Assembly: GCA_014058105.1 (NCBI GenBank)
Contig: JACGCM010000560.1
Coordinates: 2,604,001 to 2,668,000 of the forward strand
DNA: 64,000 nucleotides
Reading direction: 5' to 3'
Source: Kingdonia uniflora
Taxonomy: Eukaryota > Streptophyta > Magnoliopsida > Ranunculales > Circaeasteraceae
Position 1 is the stretch's first letter; the number at the start of each line of letters is the position of its first letter. Shown piece after piece: positions 22,640 to 32,631 of this stretch. The translations under genes and the position numbers were made by a program. The notes under the pieces are model-generated. The model was not told the DNA's origin, searched no databases, and worked only from the letters and a program-made list of their open reading frames with translations.

Positions 22640-23170
22640 TTGTTCTTCTTCCTGACGTATAGAACATCGGTGACCTTGGCTAATCTCAGATTAAACTCCC
22701 CCCCCCCCCCGCACAAATTAATGGAAGGTTGAGGTTCATTCCGAATATGTTTGGAAATAGCTTTGCTGGCAGCTCTTTGAAGTCCCAAACTTTCCTGCGC
22801 AGAAACCCAAAAGGCTTCTAGTACCTGATCACGATCTCGTATTGGAAGAGCCTATTGAGTATCTTATAGAGCCTACAAGGTAGTCTACATTGTTGTCAAT
22901 TGATCTCCATATCGTTTGAGCGCTGTCAAACGAGCTTGTCTTTTAGCGTCAAGCCCCTTCTCGCGGAGCTCTCGCTCGCGAGTTAATTGTCGTTCGAGCT
23001 CGTTACATTTCTCCATTTCAGTATTGTGATTCGTTCGTTGCTCTAAAAGCTATTCCGGATTAACTTAGAGATCGAGTTGGACTCCAGTAGTTGGTCGCCT
23101 GGATGTGACCATGATTGAAATGCTGTAGTAGATTGACTGAAAGCATTAGGATATCGTAGAAAGAATATCT
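22640..23170 (-). other. Gag N-terminal and leader region of element 2
   Basis: Between PBS and recognisable gag, with no clear frame. A pure C run of 12 bases (22,698-22,709) interrupts it. Plus-strand purine/pyrimidine-rich words such as CTCGCGGAGCTCTCGCTCGCG (rich in CpG) suggest a former coding region for a charged, Glu/Arg-rich gag N-terminus. Confidence 0.4.
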
Positions 23171-23188
23171 TTCCCACAGACGGCGCCA
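23171..23188 (-). other. Primer-binding site of element 2
   Basis: On the minus strand TGGCGCCGTCTGTGGGAA starts two bases after the LTR end. It is the kind of PBS common in plant Tat/Athila-type elements and ends in the TGG needed to pair with tRNA CCA. I cannot name the primer tRNA with certainty. Confidence 0.85.
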
Positions 23189-23190
23189 AA

Positions 23191-23809
23191 TGTAATGGTC
23201 TAATTCTGTGAGATCGAAATGGTAGGGAATTAGTCCTTACACTAATAAACCTATGACAAAAACCTAATAGACAAGAAATTACACAGGTGTTTAGCGTGGA
23301 AAACCTATGAATAGGTAAAAACCACGACTTCGTGTTGAGGATTTTTGTAATAGTGGCGTTTATTGCTTAAGGCTGATGATATCTTATTACAAGTTATTTC
23401 TAGACTTATAAATGATTGATCTTGTGAATATGAATTTTGGAGCTTTGAGAATCTTAGAAAATATCTCTTTCTTGGTGATTTCTCCTGTAAATTTCTGGTC
23501 CCTATCTCTTCTGGAACTTTTTCTTTATATAGGCCTCTTTCTCGGCTCATCTTCATGCTGAAGTACATTCTCCAAATGATGTGGTTAGTGGTTGTTTGAC
23601 TGGGTAACTGCTAAGTTCGTGAGAGACGAATAGCTTTAACTTGTTCAAGTTTTTTGGGTTTGAGCTCGACTCACGTTTCTTAACAGTTCGTGGAGTACGT
23701 GGTGTTGCCGACTGGAGAAGTCGTGTGGAGAATGCGCGAGTCTGACATAGAGGTAATTCGAACTAGCGACAGCTCGATTTTAGGTGAGATCGAGGGATAT
23801 GCCCCTACA
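23191..23809 (-). repeat. 5' LTR of element 2
   Basis: 619 bp, plus-strand start TGTAATGGTC, end GCCCCTACA, followed by the target duplication GTAAG. It is colinear with 9,401-10,015. Promoter and transcription start of the element should lie here, reading leftward. Confidence 0.9.
23523..23531 (-). promoter_or_regulatory. LTR TATA box (element 2)
   Basis: TATATAAAG on the minus strand in the middle of the 5' LTR, also kept in the 3' LTR at 9,730-9,738. Confidence 0.6.
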
Positions 23810-23814
23810 GTAAG

Positions 23815-24260
23815 GGAACCCCAGCTGTTACTGCCTCAGGGGACTCTAAGTCAATTTCTATTATCATCCAAAAGCTAGAAGCAGTTGAGATGAGATTGAG
23901 ACTTTGCAATTCTTCATAATCTAAAGAAAATTAAACTGGGTTGTGACTCCTAAAATGTCATCAACTATATTTTTAACCCTGCAGGAGCTCCTTAGTACAC
24001 CAAATTCATTCCCAATAAGACTTTCACTCTCATCAGGGAGATGGATTATTTGAGGCAATACATATCTACAGAGAAACAGACCAAGTTGTTGGCAACCTTG
24101 CAAATGTTCACCCTACTGAGGATTAAATATATATTTTACCTTGTGATTTCAACCCTGATTTGCATATTATTGTTACCAATGATAAAAGAGTTAAAGTTTA
24201 TGAAAGATTGCCTTAGTGGCTTGTAGAGTGCTGAGTATTGTATCTCTTTATCTTTTTTTT
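23815..24260 (+). pseudogene. LINE RNase H, right part
   Basis: Continues the frame broken at 9,400. Removing the Tat element and one GTAAG copy gives GVILTMRKGTPAVTASGDSK across the junction. Later words (TLIREMDYLRQ, then KIALVAC-type end) suit the end of a LINE RNase H domain, but with stops and shifts. A T-rich stretch and AATAAAA (24,264-24,270) follow, so the LINE 3' end is probably near 24,270. The first part is convincing, the last part weak. Confidence 0.55.
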
Positions 24261-24351
24261 TCAATAAAAGGTTAAGGTCTCCTTAACCTAATATAAATGG
24301 GTTATCATCCCAAACAAAAACAAATTAAAGTATACAGTTCAATGATAATAG

Positions 24352-25880
24352 ATATTTTAGGAATTAGGATAGCTAATTCCAATCCCTCGCCCAAAAACAA
24401 TACACGGAAATGCCAATTGAGAAATTAAGCAATAACGAAATAAAAAACACACGCAATAATTTATCTGAAGCAAAGAAGTAGAAAACCCTGACGAGAAAAA
24501 AACCACCCTCGATGAACAATCCACTATAAGTTAATTAAGGTTACAGCAATCTTTCACAAGCTTTTTGAAAGCTTTTAATAGAATCTCTCAAACCCTAAAT
24601 TTTTTCTTACTATAGTTAAACTCAATTAAAGTGTCACTTTATAGATCTTCTCTTCTTTGTCGGTCTACAATCTTCCTTCTTATGACCAACTTTACCGTAG
24701 TTCCAACAAATATCTTGTTTATTGCAATTCCATGCCTTAATCTATTTTTTGCTTCTACCTTTGATATGTAAAACTCCCATTCCTCTAACTTCGACATCCG
24801 ACTAATCATCTGATGTTAACAACAACGCTCCAAGAAGTATTATATGAGAATCTTTACCTAAGATTTCAACTATGACATTGAAAGTAACCTGCTTTATATG
24901 ACTTTAAATCACTTGAAGCCACTTACTCATATCGTAGGGATAACATTCTCATCATCTCTAACATTATGTCAACTTCCAAAAATTGAAAAGAAATAGAAAT
25001 TGTGAGTGTCGACCAAACTTTACGTAGAACAGCACGATCTAGAAGTTCCCACTTCAATACACCTATATCAAATAGCTTCATTGAAATCTACCCTAGAAGA
25101 AAATCAAAATTCTCCGTATATAGGAAATTATCTACTTGCATCTTCCAAATCTAAAAGTTCAATCCATTGAATCCCTCGATCTTTAATTTTTCATCATCGA
25201 CAATCGCTCTAATCACACAAGCCCTAACCTTACACTTTGAAACCAGTTGTTAGGAATTAGGATAGCTAATCCCAATCCCTCACTCAAGAACGAAACACAG
25301 AAACATCAATTGAAAAATTAAACAATAACAAAATCAAACGCACACACAATGATTTACCTGAAGGAAGGAAATAGAAAACCCTAACGGGTAAAAAACTACT
25401 CCCCGATGAACAATCCACTATGAATTAATCAAAGGTTACAACAATCTCTCACAAACTTTTTGAATGCTTTTAATGGAATCTCTGAAAGCCTAGCTTTCAC
25501 TCACAAGAGTTAAACTCATATTAGATCATTAATCATACCTAAGAAACATTCTAAGTATCCCTTATATACATGGGATGACTTTACATGTGTTAGGGATCAA
25601 AAGTACGAATCACGAGGCAAGCAAACGATTACAACTTAACTTTGCAAAATCTGTAAATCAAATTATTTTCGAACAAAGAAAAATTATATTCGAACAGATC
25701 GGTTTTTGCAACATATTGTCATAACAGGCTAAAGCCCTGTTCGAACAGGAACACCAAAAAATCAGCGGTTTGATCTTTTATCTTCATCTTTGAGCCTTGT
25801 TCGTCCCACGAACATAATGAACCTCCATGAACACAAATTTAAATTCATTCTGAACAAGATATAGGAACCCTCTAATAGTA
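24352..25880 (-). mobile_element. Copia-like retrotransposon remnant with two LTR pieces and a gag fragment
   Basis: Two similar blocks (24,352-24,645 and 25,248-25,560 onward) share AGGAATTAGGATAGCTAAT and GATGAACAATCCACTAT. Left of the right block, TGGTTTCAAAGTG on minus (25,233-25,245) resembles the initiator-Met PBS TGGTATCAGAG. The 600 bp between holds a broken minus-strand gag: EGFNGLNF-IWKMQVDNFL at the start and a zinc-knuckle-like CWNYGKVGHKKEDC-type piece near 24,690, with one Cys changed to Tyr. No protease, integrase or RT is seen, so the element is internally deleted. The right LTR has TATATAAGGG on minus near 25,565. Its outer end is uncertain. Confidence 0.65.
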
Positions 25881-25889
25881 TGTATAGTT

Positions 25890-26827
25890 AGCGGGTGGGG
25901 GATAAGTAACCTTTTTTTGTATAAGTCTAAATGAGCCTTGTTCTAAATTTTCCAAGGAACCTCATGGTTAACCACGTCAATTTTTTCACATGTACATAAT
26001 ATGGATAGATCATGATCCAAAGAAATGATTCATGCATGAATTGGATACTAGAGCTTAAACTAAATTAGAATGAAAAAACCATCAATAGTTTCCTTGTATA
26101 AAATGGTGAAGGTACCATCTATTAGTTCATAAATAAGAACTTTTGTTAAACTAAAAGTTTAGAAAGAAATGGAGTGCGATAACATGTTTGCAGTGTTGAG
26201 ATATTGGGAGGAACTACATTAGTGAGGAAAGTCATAGCTTGTTTTGATAGGTGCATCGCTCTCAAAAAGGTTGAAGAATTTTGGTTAGAGGCTCAAGGAT
26301 TATACATTTTTTTTTAAATAATTAAGTACTAAGCTTATATACTTAAAATACTAAAAATTGATAACAAGGTAATTGGTTTATCATTGGGAGCCAGATTTCC
26401 TTATTTCTCGTGCATAATTGGACCGCAATTCTGCTAAGGTTCTAAAAATTTGTATAATTGAACGTATATAATAGCAAAACCCACTTGAATACGCTAAAGT
26501 GAAAGATTGCAGTTCAATCGAATAATAACAATGCAGTACATATCTTAGGCGAAAATATGTATAGGAAATTCATTCATAATATTAACAATGTGTATATTAA
26601 ATTTTCATTATCCAATATCACTATATTTTTGAATCTGCATTATATGTGAATCTGTATATGGAGCAAATTAAGTTTGGTTTTTAGACCCCAGGCGTACGTT
26701 TTTTGTTCAAAAAAATTCTAGACGCAAAATACGTCTATGCTCGAAATAGTCTGAACTTGTTAATGACACACTAGAATGTTTGCTGAGTTTGGGTATGCTC
26801 AAAACGGTTGTTGAAAGATCACTAAGC
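25890..26827. other. Intergenic AT-rich DNA
   Basis: No open frame, domain or terminal repeat that I can support. It may include flanks of the Copia remnants on either side. Confidence 0.4.
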
Positions 26828-27000
26828 TGTTGGAGTATATGTGTGTTACTACTAGACATATACTACTTTAGTCCTACATTGGGTAGAAGTAAAAATAACT
26901 TAGAGAGCCTCTATTATATAAAGAAGGCTAGGTTGTAATCTTTAATCAACTTAAGAGTGAATAAACTTTCTCCTCTTATTTATCTTTATATGGTATCAGA
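26828..27000 (+). repeat. Short Copia LTR with initiator-Met PBS
   Basis: An LTR of about 160 bp starts TGTTGGAGTATATG, has TATATAAAG at about 26,916, and ends just before TGGTATCAGAGA (26,989-27,000), the plant Copia PBS complementary to initiator tRNA-Met. No second LTR is seen. The following 600 bp have no clear gag-pol, so this is a truncated element or a TRIM-like one. Confidence 0.65.
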
Positions 27001-27003
27001 GAG

Positions 27004-28320
27004 GTTTCATTCTTGAAGATGACCTCACTCTCTGTTGCTTCTACCAGCGGCAGCTATTGCCGTCGCCAAATTCTCGATTAGTCTGGTATTATTTTTCCTT
27101 ATTCTTCTTATGAGGTTGAAAAATTAAATCAAGTGAAGAGTATTCTTTCATTTTTGTTCCTGCGGTTACTGTTAATTGTGAGCAGTGTTCATCCAGTAGA
27201 TTATGCCAGATGTTACTACCCCTCATCCCCAATCTCTTGAATTACGGTTCATAAGCTTTAAGATATTTTGGGCAAATCAAACCCAAAGATTCAAAAAAAA
27301 ATCTAACTTTCCTCCATGGTGGTAAATTGATGTTTATAAAATCTAACTTCCCTCCATGGCAAGAACTAAGAACTATCTTTTGTTGTTGGTTGTCGCGAGC
27401 CTACGATATCGTATTTGCTCTATCGTTCACTAGATGCATGAATCAGAATACATAGGTGATTATTTTTTGTTGCAATCTGTTTCTATCTTTGAACTTGGTT
27501 TTGTTGAACAAAAGCATAGCTGCTGTATACGAGGATATGATAGCGATTCTTCGTGATTGCTTCATAGTTACTACTAGAAAAAGAATAAAATCTAGCAGTT
27601 TCTATTCGTTAGTTTGGCAAGAAGCTATGAAGTTTGTGTAATGGCTAGCTTTTTAGTTGACAAGCTTCATCAATACTTTAGCGAAGAGACTACTATTTAG
27701 TTGTAAGTAAAGACTATGATACAATAGATTTTACGTGGAAACTCGGTGAAACCTTAGAAAAACCATGACCTCGATGAAAATTTTGTGATCTGAATCCATT
27801 ATGTGCTAATCTATTATACTTGCAGAGAGATTGAGTAAGACTATTACAATGGAGTTTAGACAGATCTTCTAGAAAGTATTGGCATATGCTCTGCCTCTAC
27901 TTATAGATGGATACAGGCAGTTACAAATATTTTTCCTATCTTTATGGATGGTGGGTGAACTTTACAAATCATGTGCAACGGTTCTATTTGACCAAGTATA
28001 ATGGCTACTTGTAGAGCGTCGAGATCTGTAGTTATGGTCTTGACGTCTTCTCAAAAGATCGAATGCCTTCAACATAATTCTGCTAGCTTATCCTTATCGA
28101 ATCTGGGGAATATGCTATTACAATCGCCCCATTCCCGATATAATTACTTGTTGTTGTGTCAAGAAGAACAGTCTAAATCATTGTGGTGTTAAATTTTTGG
28201 AAAAGATGCTTGGAGAATAAAATCTCATTATTTACGACACGAATGTAGGGAAAATATATTTGATTGGTGTTATCCTTTGAGAGCTTCTTCTATTAATTAC
28301 TATCTCTGTGCTACTAAGAG
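27004..28320. other. Mixed degraded retroelement sequence
   Basis: 27,004-27,650 may be the interior of the Copia element, without a frame. Near 27,730-27,780 the words ACGTGGAAACTCGG and GAAAAACCATGACCTCGATG recall the core of the Tat LTRs (CGTGGAAAACC, AAAAACCACGACC). It may be a diverged LTR of element 3. This is weak evidence only. Confidence 0.3.
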
Positions 28321-28337
28321 TGTAGAGATGTGTGGTA

Positions 28338-28456
28338 ATAGTAAGAACTCGTTCACATCGTCAACAAGATGTAGTTGAAGGTCATTTGGCCATTAAGGTG
28401 CCTGAAATGGAGGAAAGGTACTTTGAACGTCTGTCGGCTACTGATGTATTTCCTCC
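28338..28456 (+). pseudogene. Antisense aORF1 of Tat element 3, left part
   Basis: Plus-strand frame reading VRTRSHRQQDVVEGHLAIK then PEMEERYFERLSATDVFP. It matches aORF1 of element 2 (MVRTRSQR...EGRLVIKIAEVQEK). The start codon is ATA instead of ATG. The frame is cut at 28,456 by the CACTA element and resumes at 61,792 if one 3-bp target copy is removed (FPHWSPLDVAGMPPE). Confidence 0.6.
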
Positions 28457-28680
28457 TACTACACCAATTTAAGTAAATTACCACGATGTTTATTAGTGGT
28501 AATAGCAGCTTTACCACAGATATTGTCCGTGGTAGAGGTCTGTAGTAAAATGGGTGTGACAATTTTTTTTCCACGGATCAAATCTGTGGTTTCGTCGTAT
28601 ATTGTACTACAGAGTTTATCCATGGCAATTATTTTGCCACAGACATATTCGGTAGTATTATACGATATGTGTTACTAATT
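28457..28680. repeat. Left terminus and subterminal repeats of the outer CACTA
   Basis: After the terminal TACTACACC come repeated short words in both directions: ACCACAGATATTGTCCGTGG, CCACGGATCAAATCTGTGG, GCCACAGACATATTCGG. Such subterminal arrays bind the TNPA-type protein in En/Spm elements. Single related words occur at the other end (CCACGGAC at 51,241 and ATCTGTGG at 61,739). Confidence 0.65.
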
Positions 28681-29367
28681 TAGTACGTAGTTAATAATAT
28701 TGTTACGAATTTAGCATGAGTTCAATGTTTTGAAATCTTCCACAGTTCTTTAATTTGCTAAGGCCTAAGCTTATGGTAATTTACTTTTTAGTTGTTATTT
28801 TTCAAAGAAAAGATCAACAAAAATCTACAATATTCTCGATGCACCTATCATTTTCTCTCATGAATGAATGTATATAAACAAAAGAGATAATTCATAATAA
28901 CTAATTTCATTTATAAATATTAGTAAACAAAAATCCAAGTACATTGTCCATATATATACCAATTCAAAAGGAAACTATACACATCTTCCCTATAATGAAT
29001 CAAAAGGAAACCATGGACATACCAAAAAGAACAAAAAAATTGAGATAATAGTGGCTTCTAAAGTAAAAGGATTAAGAGAACGGTGTTCAAAATATAAGCA
29101 CGGAAGTAGTACCAGATCCAAGAATACAAAGCATCTTCAATCCATTATAAGCATTCACAAAAGTAAGGATTAACAGATCCAAGAATAGGAAGCATTTTCA
29201 ATCCCTTTTGAGTATCCAAAAAGTAAGGAAACTAATGACGGAAAGTACCTACAATAAAATTAAAATAACAAATAAATATAAAGGTCAAACCTATTGTACT
29301 TATACTTGATAAATGGATAACGAAAAGAATTTTTAAAAATCTAAAAAGGGTTAGGAAGGATAATCAC

Positions 29368-30030
29368 CTAATAGGCGAAACATAAAAGAATTCTCGGGTA
29401 CTTGATCTTCATGCCAATTAAAAGCTCGTCAAAGAAAACCACACGTTGACCAAAGACCGGGGAACCTTGCTCAAAAATTATATCAACAATAACCTCATAT
29501 TCTGCCTCCTCGCTTTCCTGGTAACTAGGAATTATTAACACCCTCCCAACAATATACTCGCGCAAGTTCATAAAATGAGCAACTGCCTCTTCTCACAAAA
29601 GAGGTATAGACATCTAACAATAAAAAAACATGTGGTACTGATATTAGTACAAAAATAGCAATTTAAGAGAAAAACTACATAATTAATCCATACCCGTGTG
29701 ATCTATCAACATTAATAGTAGGTGTCGCAGCACGCTCAAATAATCTAAGAGATGTTACCATGTCCCGCAAGCTATCAAGCTTAGCATCATTTTCAGCTTT
29801 GTATTGTGAAAACCGGTTCTCCAAATTAATATAGGATTCCTTACCCTCCATAATTTGTGCCCTCAAAAGCTCGGTACTCTGTATAAACTTTTGGTCACAT
29901 CCGGACTTATAAAATTCAAACACCCTTTTTTCACCTTACCAAATACTTGAGCTAAAAAATCATGGTCAACATCAAGATATTTAGATTGCGGATTCATCGC
30001 GATAATCTCTTTTACTGCAGTCTGTAAATA
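29368..30030 (-). pseudogene. C-terminal part of the second CACTA protein (TNPA-like)
   Basis: Two minus-strand stretches. 29,675-29,923 is a helix-rich segment (SYINLENRFSQYKAENDAKL) like the coiled-coil tail of plant Transposase_24 proteins. 29,368-29,571 is a short tail (REYIVGRVLIIPSYQESEEA). In a minus-strand gene they would follow the Transposase_24 pieces at 37,036-37,874, with the invertase fragment and an LTR element now in between. The assignment depends on position and on the coiled coil, so it is moderate. Confidence 0.45.
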
Positions 30031-30235
30031 GAAAATAATACTAAATTATACTAAAACAATCAATTAAAACTATATGAATGGTTTAGAAATAGCAACAAAG
30101 ATAATAATATAGAGAGTTATTTATTAAGTATTAAATCTACTTTAAAACTCTAAAGTTTTATTGGTTCTTTGTTTTAGCTAAGTTTAATTGTTTATTGGAT
30201 CTTTTTTATATAAAAACCCAATCTCTTGCTACTAT

Positions 30236-30935
30236 TTATTTTATTTTTTTAAACTGATAAAAGCAGACAATAAGAATAGAATAGAAATCAATATGAAAGT
30301 AAAGTATGTCTAGTTCAGAACTACATAAGAATACTACTACTACTACTAGAAAGAACAAAAAGGGTTGCATATAGTAAACCAATAAGAAAGTACATGATTT
30401 TGATCTTTTCAGGATGGGTTTCATCTGTTTGTTCTCCTCCAAAGATATCATACCCACATGAGATGGGTCTTCCAGTAGCACTTTTGCAACCAAGTATCCA
30501 GCAATAGACCAAGTCTAGAACTTACGAGCTTGCTTCCCAATGTAACGGTCGAGCTTTCCATTGTAATACTATGGCCAGTGCTCTTTCGATAATTAGATAG
30601 CAAACCTTAAGAGGCATTTCTCCAACCAATTCTTCCCAAAGTGATTCAATAAGATCCATAATAGCAACTGATTGCTCATAGATAGCCAAAGATGATAAAA
30701 TTGCAATACAATTACCCAAGCAAAGCCATCTGAAATCTATTTTTGCTGGGCTGATATTTCTGATGAAGTAACCACCATGTACAGGCATAAAGTCAAAAAC
30801 CCAATCCGGAAACGAATTGGGTATAACATTAAACTTGTTGACTACAGTGTAAGAGTATTCCTCAGTCTTATAGCGATAGATGTCATTAGGTTGCTTTAAG
30901 TCTAGCCAGAAATAACTTCTCTTATGAAAGCTCAA
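30236..30935 (-). pseudogene. Cytosolic alkaline/neutral invertase fragment, C-terminal half
   Basis: The minus strand reads [60 protein letters not shown] and [11 protein letters not shown]. This is the GH100 neutral invertase family, closest to the cytosolic CINV type in my memory. It then jumps in another frame to [19 protein letters not shown] and the C-terminal [33 protein letters not shown]. About 70 codons between CYPALE and the WPEYYDG block are deleted, including the conserved WSYHNGGSWP segment. The enzyme hydrolyses sucrose to glucose and fructose. Deletion, frameshift and stops make this a pseudogene. It sits inside the outer CACTA element. Confidence 0.88.
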
Positions 30936-31019
30936 TCAATAGTATGATCCACCAATATCCAGAATGGGGACGTGGGTTCAAAAGTTGAATGGGTACTTAG
31001 CTTATCAAAGAAGGACAGT

Positions 31020-31530
31020 GGTAATATTGTGCTCAAGGCCTACTTATGCAGTATGATTAAACACAATTGGAGGAAAAGGAACCTAAAAATCTTTGAGAAA
31101 GTATCAAGTCTGTTCTCATTAGAATTTTGTCTGAGATAAATGTAAGACTAGTCAGTAGCACTAGTATTCTGCAAATTAGAGCATGAGAAGGATGTGTGCT
31201 ATTTGGAATGTGTGAGTCACTACCAACCTGAGGGTAGTGATTTACTCTAAGTGTAACTTCCCACCTGAAAGGTGTTCCATTATGAACATTGCAGATATGA
31301 TACCTGGGGGCTATTGTGGTCTTTTAAGATAATATATGCGTCAATTTTTTATTGGTTTTGTTGGGAAGATTATGGCAAGAAGCATTTACAGTAAATGAAA
31401 GATTTAGAGAGGGGTCTGTGTCATATAATGCATATGGGTTTTGATAAGATATGGATTGCCACTAACACTAAGAGGTTATTGAAGTATCTCCAGAATCTCC
31501 AGAATAGGAAGACCTTGGGACTGTATTGCT
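31020..31530 (+). pseudogene. Possible LINE 3' fragment
   Basis: A plus-strand frame reads HNWRKRNLKIFEKVSSLFSL, similar to the ERN-RIF segment at the end of LINE ORF2. The rest has many stops and no clear domain. It lies between the two invertase pieces. Confidence 0.3.
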
Positions 31531-31569
31531 ATCCACACTGACATTTTGGACAAGCTAAAGCAATTTTAA

Positions 31570-31816
31570 GACTGTTAGTTTTGCCATAACTATAAGGTAA
31601 GCCTCGAAAGTACACCAATGCACCAATAAACGATTAAGAGCTTCCCATGCTTCAGTAACCATGAGGTGTGGGTGTGACTCAAAAGCATTGTTCACAGTGG
31701 GAGTATTCATTCTAAATTTTGCAGCAGGAGAAACTGCATAGTCCTCTGATATTTGAGGGATGCTGGGATAACGAGGTTAGTAAGCCGCAGACAATTTGCT
31801 GAATGAATCATTGTCC
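31570..31816 (-). pseudogene. Neutral invertase fragment, N-terminal part
   Basis: The minus strand reads MDNDSFSKLSAAY, then FRMNTPTVNNAFESHPHLVT EAWEALNRLLV, then (other frame) VYFRGLP. The cytosolic neutral invertases have a matching region with SELS-GY, then DTP, then NSFEPHPM-AEAWEALRRS-V-FRGQP. It is separated from the C-terminal half by about 640 bp, with the central catalytic part lost. The LTR element at 31,822-36,304 lies directly upstream of it. No clear match to the first residues was found right of 36,309. Confidence 0.65.
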
Positions 31817-31821
31817 ATGAT

Positions 31822-32631
31822 TGTCATGGCCCAGCCTGGGTCTGCCTCTACAGTGCCCGAAGCACAGCAGAATAAGGGACCGTGCGGTGCACACGCACGT
31901 ATCGTCGGCGCGTACCAGCCATCTTCACAGGCGCGGGGAGACAGTAGAATATAACCCACGGATGCAAGAACGACATCTGGACAATCTTGGATACTCGTGA
32001 GGGGTCATCGAATATGTATTTGATATAGGCAACAACGCTGAAGGTTCCCTCAATAATCCCTACAGCATAATCTCTCATGCCGCGTACGAGGTAAGGAAAG
32101 CACACCAGTCCTATAGCGGATCAGGGTAGCTCAATATGCCGGTTTCCAGATAAGAGACTCATATATGAAGGGGCGACGAGCCTAGATGTTTATATTGTCC
32201 ATCTGTAAGGGGTTGTGCGCCTCGAGTATCCCGTGGGGTTTAGCGGTGCCATATAAAGCCCTCTTTGGAAAAATGTCACACATTACGAGGCAAAATCCCC
32301 TAGCTTACCCTAAGCCTAGGAGAACTCATGACTATCCCTTGTAGATAGTCCATGAGCCAGAGTCCTTGATGACCAAGCATTAAATCTTTTTTAGTCATGG
32401 GGTCGATTAGACCAAGGTTCCTCCTTAATATAGCTACTAAGTAAATAGTTAAATTCCAAAAGGAAACGTTAAAACTGGAGACGAAGCGTACTGGCCCTTT
32501 TCGCCCCCTTAGCCGAATCCGTTTTCGATGAAACTTGGCGTGCAGCTATATTAGGATATAGAGAACATATATCCAAGGTCAGATCTCAAAACACTCGGGT
32601 AAATTTACCCGGCGTTCGGTAGGCCGTCATA
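31822..32631 (-). repeat. 3' LTR of the 4.5-kb element
   Basis: 810 bp, colinear with 35,493-36,304 over its full length, with scattered transitions. It contains the run GCCATATAAAGCCC, also in the other LTR. Confidence 0.88.

Larger units (their letters stand above)
9401..23809 (-). mobile_element. Full-length degenerate Tat/Ogre-type Ty3/gypsy retrotransposon (element 2)
   Basis: Both LTRs are present (9,401-10,015 and 23,191-23,809). They start TGTAATGG and end in TACA (left copy TATA). The 5-bp target duplication GTAAG lies at 9,396-9,400 and 23,810-23,814. Minus-strand order is LTR, PBS, gag, protease, RT, RNase H, integrase, then a long 3' region with tandem repeats and two antisense ORFs, then LTR. 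This layout and the 14.4-kb length fit the Tat lineage. All coding parts have stops or frameshifts, so it is not autonomous now. Confidence 0.9.

Noticed and set aside
30130..30170. Helitron end around the invertase fragment (hairpin TAAAAC...GTTTTA)
   Set aside because: No CTRR-T follows at the right distance and no TC start was found on the other side.
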